Below, piece after piece: positions 60,982-64,000 of a stretch of 64,000 bases of DNA. Location of the stretch: assembly GCA_902776565.1 (NCBI GenBank), contig CACYQN010000001.1, positions 186,001-250,000 on the forward strand, in the 5' to 3' direction. The DNA is from an uncultured Bacteroidia bacterium. Its GTDB lineage: Bacteria; Bacteroidota; Bacteroidia; Bacteroidales; ML635J-15. The position numbers and the translations under genes were made by a program. The notes under the pieces were generated by a model. The model was not told the origin of the DNA, made no database searches, and saw only the letters and a list, made by a program, of their open reading frames with translations. Positions within the stretch are counted from its first letter, which is position 1, and the number at the start of each line of letters is the position of its first letter.

Positions 60982-63309
60982 ATGGAAACAGGAAACACAT
61001 TTGTAGATGGATTGAACAAGCCTCAGAAAGATGCGGTTACATATTGCGACGGACCGAGCCTTGTGATTGCTGGCGCGGGCTCGGGAAAGACTAGGGTGCT
61101 TACGCATAAGATTGCCTACCTTATTTCTAAAGGCATGGACCCGCATAGGATAATGGCGCTTACGTTTACCAACAAGGCTGCTGCCGAAATGAAGGAACGT
61201 ATAGATGCCTTACTCGGCTACAATGCTTCGCAGGCTCTGTGGATGGGGACTTTTCACTCCATATTCGGCAAAATACTTAGGATTGAAGCCGAAAAGATTG
61301 GCTTTACAAGCAGTTATACCATAAATGACGCTACCGACTCGCAAAATCTTGTGAAGGACATAATCAAGGAGATGAAGCTCGACGAGGACAACTACAAGTA
61401 CAAGAATATTGCAAACCGCATTTCGGCTTGCAAGAACAGGCTTATACTTCCCGACTCTTACCTTGCTAATTCAGCATACGCAACCGAAGACCGTGGCGCA
61501 AAACGTCCCGAGTTCGGAAACATTTACAAGCTCTATTATACTAGGTGCCGCCGTTCCAATGTGATGGATTTCGACGACTTGTTGTTGTACACAAATATTC
61601 TTTTCAAGATAGACCCATCGACTTTGGCAAAGTATCAGGAACGGTTCGACTATTATTTGGTTGACGAGTATCAGGATACTAACTTTGCTCAGTACTTGAT
61701 TGTCAAGAGGTTGTCGGAAAAGAACCGTAGGCTTTTTGTCGTGGGGGACGATGCGCAGAGCATTTATTCGTTCCGTGGCGCCGAAATACAGAACATATTG
61801 AATTTCAAGAACGATTACCCCGACTACAAGTTGTTTAAGCTCGAACAGAACTACCGTAGCACACAGAATATTGTCGATGCAGCCAATTCGTTGATAAAGA
61901 AGAATAAAGACCAGATAAAGAAGAATGTGTTCTCCGAGAACGAAGTGGGTGACAAGGTTCAGATTAACAAGGCGGTATCTGACAATATGGAAGGCGTGAT
62001 GGTTGCCAAGAAGATTATTGAACTGCACGATGCTGGGGCGAAATATTCCGATTGCGCAGTGCTTTACAGGACCAATGCACAGTCGAGAATATTGGAGGAG
62101 TCGATGCGAAATCTTGGCATTCCATACAAGGTTTTCGGTGGAATGTCGTTCTACCAGCGCAAGGAAATAAAGGATGCGCTTGCATACGTCAGATATACTG
62201 TGAATCATAACGATGTGCAGTCGTTCAAGCGAATTGTGAACTATCCGTCGCGAAAAATAGGGCAGACGACCATAGACAAGGTGGTTGCAGCCGCAGAAAG
62301 TTTGCAGGTTTCGGTGTGGGACATAATTTTTTCTCCAGAAAAATATCCTCTTGATGTGAATGCGCCTACCCGTTTGCGTCTGAAGGAGTTCGCCGTGATG
62401 ATAAACGGCTTTGCCGAAAAGATTGATTCCTACGATGCCTATTCGTTTGTCGATGAGATGCTTAAGGAGTCAGGGATTATCAGCGATTTGCAGTCCGACA
62501 AGACACCTGAGGGAGAGGGACGTCGCGAAAACGTGCAGGAACTTCTCAACGGCGTGAAGATGTTCTGCGATACTCGACGCGAGACTGGCGACCCGTTTGG
62601 AATCCTGAACTACCTTGAAAACGTATCGGTGCTTACCGACCTTGAGGAGCCTGACGATGGTGACCTTAACCGCGTGTCGCTGATGACAATACATTCGTCG
62701 AAAGGTCTTGAGTACGACAATGTTTTCGTAACTGGAGTGGAGGAGAACCTGTTCCCCGGTGCGCTTACGGTTATGGACCCGCGCGACTTGGAGGAGGAAC
62801 GCCGCCTGTTTTATGTGGCGGTCACAAGGGCGAAGAAGAGGATAATGCTGTATTACGCCGAAAACCGTTTCCGTTTCGGAAAACTTACGCCAATGGCACC
62901 AAGCCGTTTCCTCAAGGACATCGACACGTCGTATGTTGACTGGCACGGACTTTCGGTTAGTCCGTTCTTGGCTACGTTCGACGATGAGTTCGAAGGTTAT
63001 ACCAAGTTCCAGCGCAAGCCGTCTTTCCCGACAGAATCTTCGCCACGAAGTGTCAGCTTTAAGCCTGTGGAACAGCAGTCGCCGAGGAATCTTGTTCCGT
63101 TGAAAAAGATGTCGTCGCGTCCTGCGGAGGAAATTGCCGATTCAAGTCAACTTGTCGAAGGCGTGAGGATAAAGCACAAGATGTTTGGCGAGGGGCGAAT
63201 CGTTAGCAGAATCGGCGATGGCGAGAATACCAAGCTGGTGGTTGAATTTGACAGCGGTGATACTAAAACATTATTATTAAAGTTTGCTAAATTGCAAATC
63301 TTGGACTAA
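60982..63309 (+). CDS. UvrD/PcrA-family superfamily 1A DNA helicase
   Basis: This 775-residue 3'-5' helicase has Walker A GAGSGKT at 31-37, motif II V-D-E-Y-Q-D-T-N, motif III G-D-D-A-Q-S-I-Y-S-F-R-G-A, motif IV Q-N-Y-R-S-T, motif V T-I-H-S-S-K-G-L-E-Y, and motif VI V-A-V-T-R-A-K-K. The C-terminal region (about 720-775, R-I-K-H-K-M-F-G-E-G-R-I-V) is the Tudor-like domain that binds RNA polymerase in PcrA. It acts in repair and transcription-replication conflict. The ATG at 60982 follows the frame start by two codons. It is longer than Rep, as expected for PcrA or UvrD. Confidence 0.95.
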   Translation: METGNTFVDGLNKPQKDAVTYCDGPSLVIAGAGSGKTRVLTHKIAYLISKGMDPHRIMALTFTNKAAAEMKERIDALLGYNASQALWMGTFHSIFGKILRIEAEKIGFTSSYTINDATDSQNLVKDIIKEMKLDEDNYKYKNIANRISACKNRLILPDSYLANSAYATEDRGAKRPEFGNIYKLYYTRCRRSNVMDFDDLLLYTNILFKIDPSTLAKYQERFDYYLVDEYQDTNFAQYLIVKRLSEKNRRLFVVGDDAQSIYSFRGAEIQNILNFKNDYPDYKLFKLEQNYRSTQNIVDAANSLIKKNKDQIKKNVFSENEVGDKVQINKAVSDNMEGVMVAKKIIELHDAGAKYSDCAVLYRTNAQSRILEESMRNLGIPYKVFGGMSFYQRKEIKDALAYVRYTVNHNDVQSFKRIVNYPSRKIGQTTIDKVVAAAESLQVSVWDIIFSPEKYPLDVNAPTRLRLKEFAVMINGFAEKIDSYDAYSFVDEMLKESGIISDLQSDKTPEGEGRRENVQELLNGVKMFCDTRRETGDPFGILNYLENVSVLTDLEEPDDGDLNRVSLMTIHSSKGLEYDNVFVTGVEENLFPGALTVMDPRDLEEERRLFYVAVTRAKKRIMLYYAENRFRFGKLTPMAPSRFLKDIDTSYVDWHGLSVSPFLATFDDEFEGYTKFQRKPSFPTESSPRSVSFKPVEQQSPRNLVPLKKMSSRPAEEIADSSQLVEGVRIKHKMFGEGRIVSRIGDGENTKLVVEFDSGDTKTLLLKFAKLQILD

Positions 63310-63314
63310 CTTTG
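63283..63314 (+). promoter_or_regulatory. Promoter for DUF4290-murA, overlapping the uvrD end
   Basis: TTTG at 63283-63286, 20 bases, TAACTTTG at 63307-63314. Both boxes match fully, and the -7 box contains the uvrD stop codon TAA. The DUF4290 ATG is 14 bases downstream, so the leader would be very short. Confidence 0.75.
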
Positions 63315-63328
63315 CAAAAAAATAAAAC

Positions 63329-63991
63329 ATGGACTACAATACACAAAGGCCTCACTTGAGAATCCCTGAATATGGGAGGATTACACAGCAGATGGTTGAA
63401 CATTGCTGCCAAATTGCAGATAGGGACGAACGCAACAGGGCGGCTCGTACTCTCGTTAAGATTATGGAGAATATGAATCCAGCCATTAGGGAAGAGGCCG
63501 ACTATAGGAAGAAACTTTGGGACCAACTTGCCGAATTGTCGGGATTTAAATTGGATGTCGATTGGCCTTATCCTGTGATAACAGAGGAAGTTAAGTCGCA
63601 GAAACCAGAAAAACTTTCCTATTCCGACAATAAGATTGTGTTTAGGCATTACGGCAAGATTACCGAAGGTATGCTTAAGAAGTTGGAAGAAGAAACCGAC
63701 CCCGACAGACAGCGTGAGTTCTTTTTGGAAGTCGCAAACTATATGAAGCGTTCGTATATACAGTGGAAGAAGGAATTGATTCCAGATGATGTAATATTCC
63801 GCGAGATAGTATTTATGAGCGAGGGCAGAATACAGGTTCCTGAAAATATAAAGCTTGGTGACTACAAGGATGTTCTCTTGCAGGCTCAAGCTGCTCCGGT
63901 AACTGGCAAGAAGAAGAAAAAGGCTGCACAGCCACAGCCTATGGGCAATCCGCAGAGAAAGAAAAAGAAACACAAAAACGTTCTGCAGTAA
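63329..63991 (+). CDS. DUF4290 protein
   Basis: This 220-residue cytoplasmic protein is mostly helical and belongs to DUF4290 (M-D-Y-N-T-Q-R-P-H-L-R-I-P-E-Y-G-R-I, then I-R-E-E-A-D-Y-R-K-K-L-W-D). It ends with a Lys-rich tail (K-K-K-K-K, R-K-K-K-K-H-K). The family is found in Bacteroidota, usually next to murA, and its role is unknown. The stop overlaps the next start by one base (TAATG), so it is coupled to the probable murA. Confidence 0.9.
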   Translation: MDYNTQRPHLRIPEYGRITQQMVEHCCQIADRDERNRAARTLVKIMENMNPAIREEADYRKKLWDQLAELSGFKLDVDWPYPVITEEVKSQKPEKLSYSDNKIVFRHYGKITEGMLKKLEEETDPDRQREFFLEVANYMKRSYIQWKKELIPDDVIFREIVFMSEGRIQVPENIKLGDYKDVLLQAQAAPVTGKKKKKAAQPQPMGNPQRKKKKHKNVLQ

Positions 63992-64000
63992 TGGGAACTT
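63991..64000 (+). CDS. murA: Probable murA start, cut by window edge
   Basis: Only ten bases are visible: ATG-GGA-ACT-T, overlapping the DUF4290 stop by one base. M-G-T is a common start for Bacteroidota UDP-N-acetylglucosamine 1-carboxyvinyltransferase, and DUF4290 genes are usually followed by murA. The call rests on this synteny and on three residues. Confidence 0.45.

Noticed and set aside
63287..63973. 228-codon minus-strand open frame opposite DUF4290
   Set aside because: Covers the conserved DUF4290 gene almost exactly; shadow of it.

Overview
The window looks like a chromosomal segment of an uncultured member of the Bacteroidales (Bacteroidota). The evidence is: several secreted proteins with type IX secretion (T9SS) C-terminal signals of type A and type B; a PorP/SprF-family protein; a fused FeoA-FeoB; a DUF4296 lipoprotein, a DUF2027-Smr protein and a DUF4290 protein; and many promoters of the Bacteroidota type (TTTG, about 19-20 bases, TAnnTTTG). 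No phage, plasmid, insertion-sequence transposase or CRISPR array was seen. Most of the window is housekeeping or envelope DNA, but it is rich in small dispersed repeats.

Layout. 1-2.0 kb, minus strand: start of a probable amidohydrolase, DUF4296 lipoprotein, and MlaF/MlaE-type lipid transport ATPase and permease in one overlapping operon. 2.1-4.9 kb: BspA-like leucine-rich surface protein. 5.3-7.8 kb: GDP-mannose pyrophosphorylase and a glycosyltransferase. 7.9-10.3 kb: FeoAB iron transporter. 10.8-15.9 kb: DEAD-box helicase, a lipoprotein, a small membrane protein, DprA and TatD. 16.0 kb: tRNA-Ser(GGA). 16.2-18.6 kb: ExbB, a membrane protein and two ExbD proteins. 19.1-24.1 kb: two-gene operon ending in a 1533-residue type B T9SS adhesin-like protein. 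24.2-31.9 kb: SerA, a kinase-RapZ fusion, DUF2027-Smr, QueA, an acyltransferase and a MATE exporter. 31.9-35.4 kb: gingipain-like C25 protease. 35.7-36.7 kb: GtrB-type glycosyltransferase. 37.0-45.9 kb: a giant TPR/PD40/coiled-coil/SPOR gene split by a frameshift. 45.9-50.9 kb: methyltransferase, U32 protein and Lon. 51.0-60.9 kb: PorP/SprF, a secreted peptidase of the DPP-IV family, two T9SS cargo proteins and envelope proteins. 61.0-64.0 kb: UvrD/PcrA helicase, DUF4290 and the first bases of a probable murA.

How the genes fit together. At least five proteins (BspA-like, C25 protease, 1533-residue adhesin, and the two at 55.1 and 57.4 kb) carry T9SS-type C-termini. The PorP/SprF homologue could be the outer-membrane partner of the type B cargo. 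The ExbB/ExbD set could supply proton-motive energy to outer-membrane transport. The mannose activation enzyme and glycosyltransferases could feed surface glycan synthesis. These links are inferred from family knowledge.

The most unusual signals are: (i) the giant gene at 37.0-45.9 kb, whose near-identical tandem units contain a 35-base deletion that breaks the frame; (ii) dispersed palindromic repeats read in frame as protein linkers in that gene and in an unrelated methyltransferase gene; (iii) three copies of a MITE-like element of about 190-230 bases; (iv) an apparently unnamed domain of about 150-180 residues found three times in two neighbouring secreted proteins.
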